Below the pieces are notes generated by a model. That model saw nothing but the letters and a program-made list of their open reading frames with translations, was not told the origin of the DNA and searched no databases. 64,000 nt of DNA from Triglochin maritima (lineage: Eukaryota > Streptophyta > Magnoliopsida > Alismatales > Juncaginaceae): NCBI GenBank assembly GCA_963682175.1, contig OY821777.1, forward strand, positions 6,961,501-7,025,500. The letters are read 5' to 3'. Positions within the stretch are counted from its first letter, which is position 1; each line of letters starts with the position of its first letter. A program made the translations under genes and the position numbers. Shown here one piece after another: positions 43,943-57,247 of the stretch.

Positions 43943-46795
43943 TACAAAATTTTACTTGTTATTTAATGTACCTATTCTAAAATAATATAACTTCATTTTT
44001 CGGATATACCGATATACTAAAAAAATACTTGTTATTAATGTAATGGGCCTATTATAAGGTAAGTAACAATAAATTGTGAAAATAATTCAACTTTCTTGTT
44101 TGAATATATCAAATTTTCACTTATTATTTTGAGTGGGTCTATTCTAATATAAAATAGAAATTTATATTAGAGTTGTGTTTTGTTAGTTACGGGAGCTTAA
44201 ATCACAATTTCCTCTATGTTTTCGCTGAATTCCTAATTTGTTGTGCATGTAACTATGTAAGGAAGATAAATTGCTAAATTAATTCGAATAATTAGTAAGA
44301 GATACTAGAACTTTTCAACTCGAGGTTTCGGTTTAGGCCAAACGAAAAAGAGATTGCAATCTATTATTCTTGTGAACAAGATATGATCAAGTTGCAGGGT
44401 TAATCCGCCTTTCCGGCATGATCATGTGAAGTCCAGAGACTTGAAAGTGGTAAGACATACATGGTCTCATCTCATGGTGGTGGGAGGAGGCTCATTCAGT
44501 TATTATGCTTTAATTAATGTTGTCTGAAATTAGCCCATGTGAGTTGTTGTGGTTCACAAGTCACAACACTTCCGCAAAAAGTTACAAAAAAAACTTGGTT
44601 TATGGGTGTCCGTCCCAGTTACCTCCTAATCAGATAGGGTGGATTTTCCCATCTATCCTTCTTAATTTATTTATACATCTGCCTCGTATTATATGGCCGG
44701 TGTCTATCCAACTTGATGAAAGCAACACGTGACCTGAGGTAGTAGTCCACTTGGAAGAACATACTACATAGGATTTTAACTTGTAACCAGTTCTGGTTGT
44801 TGCTTTCAAAAAACAAAACAAAACAAAAAAAAACTGTTAAAGATGTGATGTTTGATCTTTAATCTGCAAAACGATGGGCCGAGGTTTGGGTTAAATTTAC
44901 GGACGCAATTCTCATCATTCATGGACCTCATGGTTTCTGAGGTCATCATATTATTTACAATTATTGTCCTATTCTCCACGTCCCAGATATTGTCCAAATA
45001 ACCGATAACTTATCCATGAAAAAATTTGCACCGCGCAGTTTTGAAACTACTACTAGTTAGCAGTTAGTACTAATATAATCAGTAAGCTTGTAACTCGACG
45101 TATCTACATCAATTCCATACATCTGCGTTACTTACATATATTGAAAGCCTTTTCTAAATTTTATTTAAAAGAACTTAGGCTTAAATTCGAATGCAATAAT
45201 CAAAAACAATTATTTTTATTCGCCTTTGGCTTATATGAAAATGCAACAATCATAGTACAGAATACTAACCCTTTTTTCTTCTTCTTCTGATAGCGATTAC
45301 TTTATTTCCCAGTCAAAATCTAATCAATTAGTCACTAACAATGTCAGTTTGGAACTTTGGATGATCCACTCAAACCTTTTGATTCACTCCTTTTTCTGAA
45401 AATATATAAATATATTTATATGCGATTTTCGGCACACTGGATAGAGCATGCGCATAAAAATAAAAATAAAAACATGCATTATTGTCAAACCAACCCCACA
45501 TGTTATTTAACATAAATGAAAGTGACACACACACTTGCCAATTGCCATGTAAAAAGTGATTTAGTACCCTTGATACCCCTCACTTCTAAGTTCTTTCTAA
45601 CTAGTATCAGTACGCCCTCCAGTCTCCACTCTTCGTAGTCTCTCGTAAGTATCGCTCCAATCACTCCATGCAAGTTTGGCATTGCTGCTTTAATCTTGTT
45701 CATGTCATTGTTTTTTAATTAACTTAGGTAATTAACTTAAGTTGACCGATGCAAGTAGACCCTGAACTCTATGTCTGATAGTAACCATGTGAGATGCCAA
45801 TTTGAAAGAGATATTCCTACTATATTTGAATTTTGAAAGGTGAATGAAAACGGTGGACTATATAAGTCGAGTTTGACATGATTTTTTTTTAATTTGAACT
45901 TTATTTCATTATTATCCCTCGAATTTTAAAGAATTTCAAACACACCCACAAAACCTTGCAGTCACAAACACCCTGCCTCTTGAACTGGATATCTAATGAA
46001 TAATCACCTTCTTCATTTTTGTTCTTCAGTCTTTCGATTTGAAGAATCTCAATAGCAATTACAGTGTCGGATTAGGATCTATGACATTAAATATTGCGTT
46101 TTCAAATGGTAGAGCAATGAATTGACCCATATTAGTGCACGTATCTAGCAACTCGTTGCTATTTATATTCTTCGAACAAAAATGTTTCGTATTGGACGAG
46201 GAAATAAATAATAAAAAATAAGAATAAAAGTAGAAAGTCTAAAGAAACAAAAGAATAATGGTATACCTGGAATAAAAGGTAGTCGACGTTACAAAACCAA
46301 AGTCGATGATTGAAATTTTCTCATATCCTCGATCAAAAAGTTGCAGTTCCAAATTCTACTAGCAAACTGTAGTTGAATTTTTCAATCTCTTCTTCTTTCG
46401 TGGGACTTATACATACGTTCGTTCTGTTAAAATAATAATAAAATTAGAAATAATTAGAAAAAAACAATTCGAGCAGTGTGTTTCAAGACTTTATGTACGT
46501 GAGTTAACTTTGAAACAATGTTTAATCTATAAAACAATGAGGAATGACGAACTCAAAAATTTATAGACCAATTACAGAAACCAAGCGATAAGTCTCGGTG
46601 ATAATAAACCCAGGATATTCTCATGAGTATAAGCTTTTTGTATTTGAAAATGTCATGTTGGAGTCTTGCGCATGTGTATCCAAAAATTGTTTGGTTATAC
46701 TGATTAACTCCTTAATTGAATCGGTAAACTTGCAACCGTGGATCCTACCCTGGTAAATTAATTGAAAAAATGTAATCAAATTCAACCGTAAGTTT
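43943..46795. other. AT-rich spacer between the SAP genes, part 1
   Basis: No gene or defined transposon recognised. Confidence 0.5.
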
Positions 46796-46806
46796 TCTAT
46801 TTACTT

Positions 46807-47449
46807 GGATGTCACCAAAAAATAACTAAATTGACTTTATGCTACATGGTATTAACTATTTGGCCTAATGTCATAGAAAAATCAAACTATTTATCTTAAT
46901 GTCATAGAAAAACAAAATATTTAACTTGATGTCATTCCGTCAGCAAACCGTTAACGACCGGTTAAATATATTAATGCGTGAATGTGTTGTAAACCAAAAA
47001 TCACCCTGAATAAACCAAAAATTCATAAAATTGATTAAATGTGTTGTAAAAATTCCAAAAAATAACTCAATTTTTTTTATCTATACTCTCTCTCATATCT
47101 ATCTTTCAACTTTTATTTCTTCTTTTTCTCTCACTAAACTTAATGACTCGATTACTAAACTAATGAAGTTCGATAATTTTTTATATTTTAAAAATACAAT
47201 TTAATCAATTATTTTTTATTAAAAAAATCATTTCTCTAATAAAAATCAGAGGAAAATAGACATAGATGAGAGAGAGTATATGATAAATTTTTTGAGTAAT
47301 GTTTTGTAATTTTTACAATATATATAATCAATTTTATGAATTTTTTGTTTATTGATGGTGATTTTGCAAAAATATTATTAAATATTAATATACTTAACGG
47401 ACGGTGACGAAAAAGTTAACGGTTTGCTAAGTGTGCTTTAAGCAAATTG
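46807..47449. mobile_element. Palindromic MULE-type MITE
   Basis: An exact 9-bp duplication TATTTACTT (46798-46806, 47450-47458) flanks a 643-bp element. Its halves are imperfect inverted repeats: AGCAAACCGTTAAC, AAAAATCACC and ATTCATAAAATTGATTA on the left; GTTAACGGTTTGCT, GGTGATTTT and TAATCAATTTTATGAAT on the right. The left end also carries three direct repeats of a TGTCATAGAAAAA type. No coding capacity. Confidence 0.85.
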
Positions 47450-48620
47450 TATTTACTTAGTTTCCAAGTGTAACTTTACTAAAAATACGCATACTATGTA
47501 GCAACTGTCCGTTGCATAGTTGGTGTCCCTTCGAACATAAAAGTTTTCTAGGTGATTTTACATGAAAAATATTAAGAAAAGTAACCGAGGTGTTGAATTT
47601 GAAAGTCCAAAGTCATTAGAATCTTATTATGTGCGAATGAAAACACGAAGTGCTACAAATAGTTGTTATTTTTGTTCGAAGGAATTAACAACACGTCCAT
47701 ATGACGTCCCCGTGTGTACTTTATTTATTATAATCAATTTCTTAAGGGATAAGTAGAAGAGGCAATTACTTCATTTAAATATAATCTCAAAGAATCTCTT
47801 TCGGACAAATTGTTGGTAAATACATGGCACCAGCGGTCCAACGGGGTTGTGTGAAAGTACACACCTAAAATACACAAATTTCTTCGATGTCGCCATAGTT
47901 TAGTCATGCTTTTGTAAGTCACTTTTAAGCTAAGCTTCAATTTCCTTGGAGTTATTACAGGAGTAAGAAAAGGAGGGACCAAAACAATTCACTACAAATA
48001 TAATAATCGGAAAATATGGTTGTTTGATAGAAGCGTATGTCTAGAAGTTTTTTTTTGTGTGTGTGGAGATAAATAGAGATCTAGAAGAATTTGTGCATGG
48101 CACCACCAAACAAACCCCACCATGTGTTAGCCAAGGTATGAATAACACATCAACCAAAATTCAATTTAAATTATTAAGTGGTGTATCCCCCATTATTAAG
48201 TACCTAACCAAGGTCGGTGTTGTGTTGTCTGTATGTGGGAGCCTTGGAGGTTAGGGCCCATTGGTGCATTTATTTAGTTTATTTATATTTATACATAACA
48301 TGTAACAAGGTTATATATCTTGGAGTGTCTAACCTGGAATTTGAAAGTGTATCGGTACGTATTATAGGAATTTGATTATTCTTTATAATAATTTTAAAAC
48401 CACCTCTGCAAAAAATTGACAAAATAAATATTCAGAGACAGAATGAGATGGTTTGGAAGTGAATGACACGCAAGCTATGTTATGCTATTCTAAATTAAAA
48501 TCTAGAGGATGTAATTAAATATGACCAAAACGGTAAAAACCGGTTCATGAATTGACATGGTTCATCAATGGTATTATAGTAGGCATGGTACGTGATGTAT
48601 TTTAACATCATGTGTGTGTG

Positions 48621-48624
<4 letters not shown>

Positions 48625-48651
<27 letters not shown>
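48625..48651 (+). repeat. (TAA)n microsatellite
   Basis: Nine perfect units. Confidence 0.95.
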
Positions 48652-49080
48652 GTTCTCTTATTGACATGACGAAGGCATGCAGAAATAACATCTCGACGCC
48701 AGGACGAGACACGGACCTAAAATGTTCGTGAAATGTCCACTACTCCTGAACACGTATCCTGCCTTCCATTTCCAAAGAAAAAAAATATCTTAAGAAATCT
48801 GTGAACTGCTTTGGATCTTTGTGGATCTTGTGGTCTGTGGTTGGATTCCAACACTCCCCTTTGTTCTTATCCCTTCACCACCCATGCCTTTCATGTCTGG
48901 CGTCACCCTCACAACAAGCGCATAGGTGGTTATGTCGAGCGCAAACCACTGTTTCGATTTGAACGGCTTTTAGATGCCCATGTACTGTTTAAACTTAAAC
49001 AAGAGCTCATGGATCTGTTTTGGTGAGCCTTTTGTGAAACGAACCTCAGTAGACAAAGTTGAGTTCTACTTGTCATCTGA

Positions 49081-49084
<4 letters not shown>

Positions 49085-49136
<52 letters not shown>
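49085..49136 (+). repeat. (TA)n microsatellite
   Basis: About 26 perfect TA units. Confidence 0.95.
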
Positions 49137-49139
<3 letters not shown>

Positions 49140-49890
49140 TCTCTCTACTATGAACTTTGAAGGTCCCAATCCAAGATCCCCCCCAATGTCCATAGAACTT
49201 TGTGTATATCAATAGTCGAATACTATGACATAAGGTCGAATACTATCATTAGTTACCCAACTTAATTTGCACGTGCCATATAATGTGAATTATGTGATCA
49301 TAAACAAGAATAAACCACCCAAGACAATTAAGAAAAACACAACAATATATTAAAAGCGTAATTAAGTTGATACAAACATACTTAACGAACGGAAATCTAC
49401 TAAGGCGTGACAGAAGCACATTCCACGCCCGTACGACCTTTCGGGGTCCATCCAACGGACCAACGTCAGAAAGTAAACGACCCAGAAAAGGTGACGCCAC
49501 CGTATGGTCCACACACCAGGACCCGTGCGAACCCAATCCACCACGCTGGAGACGCGTCAAGATTCCTCCACGTACTCCCGCATCGACCCCACCACGTCCC
49601 CCCTTCCCTCTCCGAAAGCGACCTCCATCGCCTAGTCAGACTGGGCGGCTCCCCAACCCCACCACAATCATAATATGCTGCTGTAAATAGACGAAGATAA
49701 AAGGGGTAATTTTGTCAATTCGGAATCTGGAAACCTGTGATGCGCATTCCAACGCGGTATTGGTCGCCGTTCCCGACCTTCCTCCCCCAATAAAACCCCC
49801 CTCACGTCCACCCATCCCGAATAGGATTTGGATCGACCTCTCAAACACTAGACCTAATTCGAACGAACCCGAACGGACCTCGCCGGTGAC

Positions 49891-50346
49891 ATGGCGCAGT
49901 GGGAGAACAAGGAGGAGACGGAGCTCAAGGTCCCCGGAGGAAGCCTCCCCCTCTGCGTCAACAACTGCGGCCTCCCCGCCAACCCCACCACCAACAACAT
50001 GTGCCAGGCTTGCTTCAAGGCCTCCCTCCCCACCCTCCGACCCTCCGACCCCATCAGAATCCCCCGATCCGACCCGATCCGGCAACCGGAGTCCCCGGAG
50101 AGGCCCGATCCTGCCGCGGAAGCTCCGTTGGAAGCCTCCCCGGCGGCAAGGGTGGTGAACCGGTGCGCCGGTTGCCGGAAGAAGGTCGGGCTGACGGGTT
50201 TCCGGTGCCGGTGCGGGGAGCTGTTCTGCGCCACGCATCGGTACTCCGACAGGCATAGGTGCGGGTTCGACTACAAGGCGGCGGGGAGAGACTCGATCGC
50301 GAGGGAGAACCCTGTGTGCAAGGCGGCGAAGATCGTGAGGTTCTGA
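49891..50346 (+). CDS. A20/AN1 zinc-finger stress-associated protein (SAP)
   Basis: 151 residues, intronless, GC-rich. The A20 finger CVNNCGLPA...MCQACF lies at about residues 22-41. A Pro/Asp/Arg-rich linker contains two near-repeats ([16 protein letters not shown]). The AN1 finger [18 protein letters not shown]...[13 protein letters not shown] is followed by [16 protein letters not shown]. All eight AN1 metal ligands and four A20 cysteines are present. It is shorter in the linker than the SAP at 40882-41475 and lies head to head with it. Expected role: ubiquitin binding in stress signalling, as for plant SAPs generally. The ATG at 49891 has a good context (GTGACATGGC) and is the first in the transcript-like region. 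Confidence 0.94.
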   Translation: MAQWENKEETELKVPGGSLPLCVNNCGLPANPTTNNMCQACFKASLPTLRPSDPIRIPRSDPIRQPESPERPDPAAEAPLEASPAARVVNRCAGCRKKVGLTGFRCRCGELFCATHRYSDRHRCGFDYKAAGRDSIARENPVCKAAKIVRF

Positions 50347-50730
50347 TCGGGAGAATCGGTTCGTTCTCGCCGGGGTTTGGGATCTCCGACGGCGGTGGTT
50401 GCCGGAGGTGGTGTTTATTGGAGGGGCAAATGAGGAAGAACGTCGTTTTAATCTTTTTGTTCTTTTTCTTTTTGGATTTGCTTTGTTGCGCGTTTATGGA
50501 AATTATGAGTTTCAATTTTAAGATGTTGGATCGTGAATTGTGATTATATTATTGAGTACAAATGGTTGGTTTGTATGGTTTTTGATGAAATTTGATGTTG
50601 GTATTTTGATTGTTAGGAATCGGTTTAGAAGATCGGAAGCTTGAAAATGTTCTAATTTTTCTTAATTCCACCTGAAAGTTGCTTAATGGGAAATAAAGGT
50701 GAACACCAATGGCACAACTTTTCTCTGAAC
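50347..50730. other. 3' region of the second SAP gene
   Basis: T-rich 3' UTR-like sequence; no other feature. Confidence 0.5.
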
Positions 50731-50734
50731 ATGA

Positions 50735-51097
50735 GAGCATCGTTAACGTCACTCAGACAGTTTCCAAGCGTTCTGTTTTCTCTCTTAGCTACGTTAGCTT
50801 TTCTTTCTGTCACGTCAGCACAAACCACCCCCTACAAAATCCTTGACCATTACCCAATCTACTCAGCCACGTTACCGTATTTGTTACAACGTCATTATTT
50901 TTATTCTTCTCTCCAAAACTCTTTCAATTATTTTGTAATACCTAATTAATTAAATTCCATTTACCTAATTAATACATTATCATAATTATAAAAATAATTT
51001 TTATTTTTAAAACAAAAAAAAATGGACGGAGGGGGGGGGGGGGGGGGGACGTGGCCCCCCGCCCGGGCGCCCAGGGCGAATCCTGTTAAGGGTGCTC
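50735..51097 (-). mobile_element. Tourist/Harbinger MITE, family G copy 1
   Basis: Termini GAGCATCGTTAACG and GTTAAGGGTGCTC are flanked by TGA/TAA (a decayed TWA duplication). The left 100 bp are the reverse complement of the right ends at 51567 and 57750 (GTCACGTCAGC and AAACCACCCCC blocks). Contains an 18-G run (51031-51048). Confidence 0.75.
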
Positions 51098-51123
51098 TAA
51101 AGGCGGACAAGGGTGAAGACTTA

Positions 51124-51567
51124 GAGCACCCTTGACGGGTGCTCTTGCCTGGGCGCCCCGGAAGGGCTACTCCGTAGCCCTCCCTTAGCGGGACGGGAGG
51201 GCGTGCCTGGGACAGGGCACCCCGGGTGTCCCGGGAGGGGGCACGTCCCCCCCCCCCTTCAATTGGTGCCTAGGTTTTTTTTGTGTTTTGTTTTTCAAAA
51301 ATGTTTTAAAAATAATTTAAAATCGTTTTTTCAAATATTTTTTTTATTAAAATAAATTTTTTATTTGTTTATATTTTCTAGAATTTTTTGACAATTTTTC
51401 GTATTTTTTTTAAAATTATCTTGAAATAACGTTTAGGAGAGAAAATGTAGGACGTTTGAGATGTTTTTGGGTGTGGTTAAGAAAAATTTAGGGGTTGTTT
51501 TGAGCTGACATGACGGAGAGAGAAACCAGGGCGCCTGGGAACTGCCCGAGCGCTGTTAATGATGCTC
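51124..51567 (+). mobile_element. Tourist/Harbinger MITE, family G copy 2
   Basis: Starts GAGCACCCTTGACGGGTGCTC, ends GTTAATGATGCTC; exact TTA duplication (51121-51123, 51568-51570). Its left terminus lies 26 bp after copy 1. The left part is strongly GC-rich and self-complementary. Confidence 0.85.
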
Positions 51568-51570
51568 TTA

Positions 51571-53240
51571 GGGGGGGAGGGGGTTGTGCACCCAGAAATC
51601 AAAGGAAAGTAAAATGAATTCCGTTTGACTAACTATTTTCCTTGTGTTTGTGCTACTAGAAAATGAAAATAGATTCATTTGGTTTCCATAGTATAGAAAG
51701 ATTACTACTAAATATTTTCTTTTGTTTTCTCACATCCTCCCAAAGAAACCAAAGGAAAACAACCTAAAACAAAACTCTATCTTTCATCCAACAACCCACT
51801 CCCCTCTACCAACGCCCCTTCACCTCTGGCGACGCTCCCTTCTCCGACGAACCTCTCCTCCGGCGTCACTCATTTTTCCGACGATCCTCTTCTCCGGTGA
51901 CGAACCAACAACAAAGTATGGATTTGCCTTATAAGAATATGGTATTTCATCTCTTACCTTTTTTTCTTTTTCACTTGTCGATGTTCTTTTTTTTGTCTTC
52001 GTTGGGGATTTGGATGCATATTTGTCCCACCTTTGGACATAGTTTGGATTTTGGTTTTGTTTTTATTGGGTTAGCAGTAAGAATAAAAGCTTAAACATGT
52101 TCCTGGAAGCTTAGTTGTGTAATGGATTTTGATGCTTATTTATCATGTACGTAGTGATTTAGATTGGATTTGGATGCGTGGATTTGATGGACTATGAGTT
52201 TTGATTTTCTTGTTATATTCTTGGATTACACAACTTGTTATGTTCTTTTTCGTTACTTGGTTGAATCAGTTCATTCTTCTTAGATTTAATGTGCAGCACT
52301 CACAAGTCACAATGAATAAAGTCAAGAATTATTTGTGGAGTATTCAAGCCGATGAACTTATGCTTGAATATTTATGTACTGCAATTGTGGATGGAAGTGG
52401 TAAAACACCGGATGGGAGAATATTTGTGTCTTTTTTCTTGTATGTGACATATTTTTGTTCTAATAACAGAATTTGAGTTCTAATAACATGCAATATAAAT
52501 TATTTTTTATTTTCTGGTGAATTCTGACAGTGTGGACAAACAACAGAATTTGAGTTCTAATAAATTCTACGAAATGCACAAACATCAAGAATTTGGTTAA
52601 AGGAATATTGAATTTCACTGGTTTCTATTTTCTTTTAGTTTCCTGTTGACCACATGATCCATTTTCTGACAGTTTCTATGACACAAATAGACCCTTAGTA
52701 TCAATGAAAAGCTGCAGGTGGCAAAGAGATTGTCACTGAATTTAGAATGTTACCTATATTTTCCGGGAAATTAGAATTTTATCTGATTTTGGAACCTGTG
52801 TTAATGATATTTTTTTTGCTTTAATCATGATTTCCAACTCATTCCTGCAAACAATGTTGAAGAAATGTATGTAGTACTGGAGGAGAAATTCGGTCTTCAT
52901 GTGGTCAAATAACATGATTAAATTTAAATGTTTGATGCAGTTTAAAAAATTAAATAAGATTAAGATGTTTTGGGACCAATAGTTTAGGACATCCGTAAAA
53001 TCACTCTTTCTTTTCATCACGTCCATTGATCTAACATTTTATCCATCAATTTCCAAAAAAACATTCCACTACCATCTCTCATTTTTCAACAATCTATTTC
53101 TTCTGCATCAATTTTTTTTAATCTTCATATTCTAAGTAAAACCAAATAAAAAATAAAAAAAAATACGGGACGCGCCCCGGGCCGCCCTGTTAAGGTTGTG
53201 TGTGTTGCGTGGAAATCGGGCCCGATCGGGTGGGCTTAGT
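51571..53240. other. Spacer with weak coding-like segments
   Basis: A stretch near 52310-52430 reads KVKNYLWSIQADELMLEYL...GKTPDGR, faintly like Myb/SANT-type N-termini of Harbinger-associated proteins. It is too short to call a gene. GC-rich remnants near 53165-53190 look like another MITE terminus. Confidence 0.3.
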
Positions 53241-56200
53241 CAAATTTGATTCGGAAACGGACAAATATGTCCGATCTTATCTCCAACTACTAAAAATGAT
53301 TGATTACATCATTGAAACATATCGTCTCTGTCTTCCTGCCGACCTCTGACATGCAACTGTTTCCAATAGCTGTCGAACAAATTATATTAGTATATATGCA
53401 ACTTCTCTTTGGAGAGTTTTTGTTTGTAATTTCTCATAAATATTTCCAGGAGTTCGGAATTTGTATATGCTTTTAAAATTCTTTTTTTATTATAAAAGTA
53501 TCAGATGCAGATTTCGTGTTTACTTTGAAAAATGAGACATTGAGTCAACATAACAACAACACTACTGGCTAAACATTGGGAAAACCAATCAGCCGAATTT
53601 TACTTTCCGTACATAGGTTTCAACTTTCAACATGCACACACAAAATCCCTGACCAAACTATTTGCAAATACTAATGGTTCATCCAAACTACTGGTATTCC
53701 AGATTCTATCTAAACTCTAATCATTATTTTCTATAGCTAGGAATGATAAAAGAATCTTTATGTGCGTTAAAGTTGATCTTCAGTGGACACAGACAATCTA
53801 AAGTGGTTTAATTCATTCAATTACAATAGCATCGATGGGAACGAACGCAAACACTGAAACAAACTCGAACAATTAAACTATACCATAACTGGCTAAAGAT
53901 GAGAGTTGTTGATTTTTTCGAATGGAGCACATACTTAAAACCAAGTTGATTATATTAGTTGTGCTAGTTTTTTTGATAGAAATAGAATATAGTTGGTGTC
54001 GCTAGTTGCTTTCAGTGAGGGTTGGTATTGGGCCTCAAATTTCTGAGATTAAAAGGCCTTTAAAGCAGGTCTTAGGGCAACCAATGTGGCCCTTTTCATA
54101 AGGCCCATCTGATGTGCATACTATTTTTCTTGATGAAGGGTAATATATCTATGAATACTCATTTGATCCAACGTAGCGCTTGTCTGTTTCTTGTTACGAA
54201 CATAATTTGTATTCTACTTATAAAAATAAAAAAGTAATGGTTATTAAAGAAGTAACAAGTAGTTATAGATGAGAACTATAACTTATCAATCTTTGCAATC
54301 TCCGATGGAAGTTGGAAGGATAAACGTCGACCTTTGTGAAGGATAATCTGAAATGAGCAATGAGACTTTGCATGTATACTATAAGCATCTAAAGCTGTTA
54401 CACTTTTAGATATATACGAGTCATTGTGGCTTGAATCTATACTTGAGTATTTTGGTTTCTCTCTTTTAAAAATACTGCTTCTTAAACCTGCTAATATCAT
54501 GTTTCCAAATAAAATTAATTAATTCAAACGTACAACGTATATTGTCTCCTTATCCCAACAATGTAATACCAATTGCATTGTCATTATATATGTTCATGCT
54601 ATGAAACAAAAGATGGAGTTCCAATCAACAACCCTATCACGACAGAAACACTACAGATAATTCGAGTTTGGTTTCCTCTCATCCAAACATGCATCTACTC
54701 GTACACACAACTGTCTTCAAAATCCACAATACACTCTAGAACCACAAATGGAAGCAGAACATGGAACAAAACACAAACTTTTGTCTCTTCGAGAATGGTG
54801 GCCGACCAAGTGCAACCATCCCATACCTAAGAGAAGAAAAAAACACTTCCTTTCCTATAAAAGTACACATTCTTCTAAACTTTTAACTTAGTGGAACTCT
54901 TCCCTCTCCTCACTTTCCAACCCTAAACTATACTATTGTTCTCCAACATAATGATGGCCAGCAGTCCAAATCAAGTTCTATGAAAACCTAGCTTATCTCT
55001 CGTAGACTCCCTACTACATATATTATTGTCTCTGAAAATGGTACTCTTCTGTGAGCATGTTTCTAGAAATACACACTTGAAAGTGGAATTTTTATTGTAT
55101 TTTTCATTTAAATATCAAGATGATCAATTCTTAAAACATGAATTCTAATGTCGACTTGTTCAAGACCATAGTTCTACTAATTGACCGAGTTTAGAGATCA
55201 ATAGATTCTAGATGAAGGCGAACTTCTGATTTTTCCAAGGTTTAGAGTAGTAGTTAATTGTGTTGTATCTACAATCATTATAAAGTTGAATTCATTAAAC
55301 TATCATGCACTTGTAAGAATACTACAACATCTGTCTTTAGTTTCACACACCATTATATTCTTCATGTAGAACATCTTACAAAGGAACATCCTAACATTTA
55401 GAAATGCAAAGTAATAAGAGTGATATGGTCATTTACGTTGGCTTATCAAAAATACGTGGTCTTGTTGTTAGGAAACAAGTGTAACTTATCCTCTCCATTA
55501 CCTTCAATGATAGAAAAATGAGCCATTGTGGTCATGATGACTCACATGTTGGTCTTTGCTTCCTCAAGAGAATAATCAAGTGAGATGGCAAAGGCCGCAA
55601 AAACATGCATGCTTCCTAGTCATGCACATGGGGCTCCATAACATGGGTGGAATTAGTGACATATGAAGAAAGAATGTTCCACTATATCCACTTAATTACA
55701 AAGTCACTTTATAGTACAATTATATCCTAATTCTAGGGTTCGTTTGTGCCTTTGGAATGCGAGACTTGGTCGGCGTTTAATTCTCAGTGGACTTTGTGAT
55801 TATGAGTTTTGGAAGGATTAGGGTCATCGGTTTGTGATTGTGGCCTAAGTATAGCACCTAAATTTATCAACCTTTGATTTGTCTTGTTCTATTAACGCGA
55901 AATAGGCTGGCGAGCAAATGCATGTCATGAAGCATGTACTTGTTGTTTGGACTGAACCACTTAATAACATTTTTCGAAATTAATTTTTAATAACAAACAG
56001 TTTTGTGAAAGGATAGCCAACTACTTTTTATTTTTATTTTTTTAGCCAACTACAATTTTTGAGACCAAGAGATCAACATTAGCTTCAATTTAATGTTATC
56101 TGCAATAAATCGTTTAGTAGAACTAGTCATATTGTATCGTATTTTATTGCTTTAGATTCACATCCCTACGGATGGGTTTACATGGGTAGCGTGATAATAA

Positions 56201-56560
56201 TTGAGCTTGGTGATTGAATCTCATAAAAACCTGCAAAGTCATGCTCACTCGATTTTAGGGAATCCAAAGAACGTGGTCCGTCCAATCGCTTCATAAGTTA
56301 TGCAATATCTTAGTCTCTGTTCTAAATCATTGGGGAAAAAGACTCATGCATGCAACTTTCTCTCATCATTGATTATAGTGATGTCTTTATCGATTCAAAT
56401 TTTTGCAATTGATGGGAGAGTAAAAGCAAGAATTTTTTATGTCATTTGATGGTAAGTGATATAGTAAACATATGTATCACATATTGGAAAAATAAGAAAA
56501 ATGGGAAGATAGTATTGTGGATGGATTTCATTTTCAACCAATTTGTTTAGGTGAATCAAC
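53241..56560. other. AT-rich spacer
   Basis: No gene, RNA or clear transposon recognised over about 3.3 kb. Confidence 0.5.
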
Positions 56561-56574
56561 ACCGACCAAACACA

Positions 56575-56770
56575 GGCTTGGGCATAGTTCAATTGGCATG
56601 ATACGTATATGCAAACATGTATGCCAGATCATGAATTCAAGCCTTGAGGAAATTAAAGTGGGTTGGTTAATGGTGAATTCAAGCCTTGAGGAAATTAAAG
56701 TGGGTTGGTTAATGGTGAATTCAAGCCTTGAGGAAATTAAAGTGGGTTGGTTAAAGGATGTTCTTTAGAA
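56575..56770 (+). repeat. SINE-like tRNA-derived head with a 42-bp tandem triplication
   Basis: TAGTTCAATTGG (56585-56596) fits an RNA polymerase III box A, and GAATTCAAGCC (56633-56643) fits box B at the usual spacing. From box B onward a 42-bp unit (GAATTCAAGCCTTGAGG... to ...GGTTAATGGT) repeats three times at 56633, 56675 and 56717. Because 42 is a multiple of three, it also reads as a repeated 14-residue peptide, which I regard as incidental. Confidence 0.6.
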
Positions 56771-57247
56771 TTCATAATATCGTAACATTAAGTTTATATG
56801 GAATATCGAGTAGACTCCAAAGCGCAACTAGTACATTGTTACCAAATGAACAACAAAAATATAAGGTAAGATCAGAACCGAGACAAAAAAAAGAAGAATA
56901 GGTGACATGGAAAACGGAAATTTAGCGAACAGTGCGCTTACTTAGTTGTTTAGAGTTTTGAGAAGATGATCTTTGGAGCTTTTGTCTCATTGACAATTAA
57001 AGAACTATCGAAAAACAAATGTTTTTGAGCGTCTGGGACGACCTTGAGGAGCCAACATCAGTTGTCACCTCTCCAACTCAGAAGAAGCGTTCGACTTCTA
57101 TATATCTCTATATTAATTGGACACCAATGCAGGCAACATGCACATCCACATACTCCAAATTAAATCTCTCCCAACACCCACCAACCAAGATAGCTAGCAT
57201 GGCCTCATAAATGGTTCTTAGTTTCGTCTACAACAATACGACTATTA

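Larger units (their letters stand above)
47460..49700. other. AT-rich spacer between the SAP genes, part 2
   Basis: Contains microsatellites but no gene I can support. The frame at 48811-49026 (71 codons) is plausible-looking but unrecognised. Confidence 0.5.

Noticed and set aside
48811..49026. 71-codon frame with ordinary composition
   Set aside because: No family resemblance, no neighbouring exons and no promoter signal; insufficient support.
56517..56768. 83-codon frame with a repeated 14-residue peptide
   Set aside because: It follows from a 42-bp tandem repeat in a SINE-like unit, not from protein selection.
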